Source of the DNA: Nitrososphaerales archaeon TH5893
GTDB lineage: Archaea; Thermoproteota; Nitrososphaeria; Nitrososphaerales; Nitrososphaeraceae
Assembly: GCA_014523685.1 (NCBI GenBank)
Contig: JAATVT010000222.1
Coordinates: 1 to 5,395, forward strand
Direction of reading: 5' to 3'
DNA: 5,395 nucleotides
Each line of letters begins with the position of its first letter. Positions within the stretch are counted from its first letter, which is position 1. Below are positions 5,357-5,395 of this stretch, in pieces. A program made the position numbers and the translations under genes. The notes beneath the pieces were generated by a model. The model did no database searches, was not told where the DNA came from, and saw only the letters and a program-made list of their open reading frames with translations.

Positions 5357-5395
5357 GACTAATCATCCATTCCGATACTCTATTATCTTAAATCA

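Noticed and set aside
1..5395. CRISPR array, insertion sequence, attachment site or origin
   Set aside because: No repeated spacer-repeat pattern, transposase-like frame, terminal inverted repeats or long repeats were seen.

Overview
The window looks like chromosomal DNA from an archaeon, most likely a Nitrososphaeria (Thaumarchaeota) member related to ammonia-oxidising archaea. The reasons are archaeal (A/V-type) ATP synthase subunits, a proteolipid (c) subunit made with a cleavable signal sequence ending in AFA|Q, TATA boxes about 25-32 bases before start codons with almost no leader, and an AT-rich composition. The lineage is an inference from protein style and promoter layout, not from a marker gene.

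Layout, left to right. Positions 1-218 hold the 3' end of atpD (central-stalk subunit D), with an in-frame TAA at 18-20. A 227-base spacer carries a 7-bp inverted repeat and a TATA box for atpK (446-802), the membrane c subunit. A compact hairpin follows atpK. The next 200-base spacer carries overlapping inverted repeats and a TATA-like element in front of atpI (1004-3160), the large stator/half-channel subunit a/I. A 106-base convergent spacer separates this from atpC on the minus strand (4319-3267), the C/d subunit that couples the central stalk to the membrane ring. Upstream of atpC on the same strand is an 88-residue protein with two membrane segments (4759-4493). After a 342-base divergent spacer comes a plus-strand protein of about 84 residues, also with two membrane segments (5102-5356). 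I recognise neither small protein, but their membrane regions align with each other by hand and they look like diverged relatives.

How the genes work together: K (c ring) and I (subunit a) form the ion-translocating membrane part of the rotary ATPase. C sits on the ring as a socket for the central stalk, of which D is the main shaft. The catalytic A and B subunits and E/F are not in the window and probably lie to the left of atpD. Each ATPase gene after atpD appears to have its own promoter, so this is a cluster of separate transcription units, with C on the opposite strand, rather than one operon. Besides the ATPase, the items most worth checking are the atpD stop codon, the pair of small two-TM proteins, and an identical 14-base sequence spanning the start codons of atpC and the 88-residue gene.
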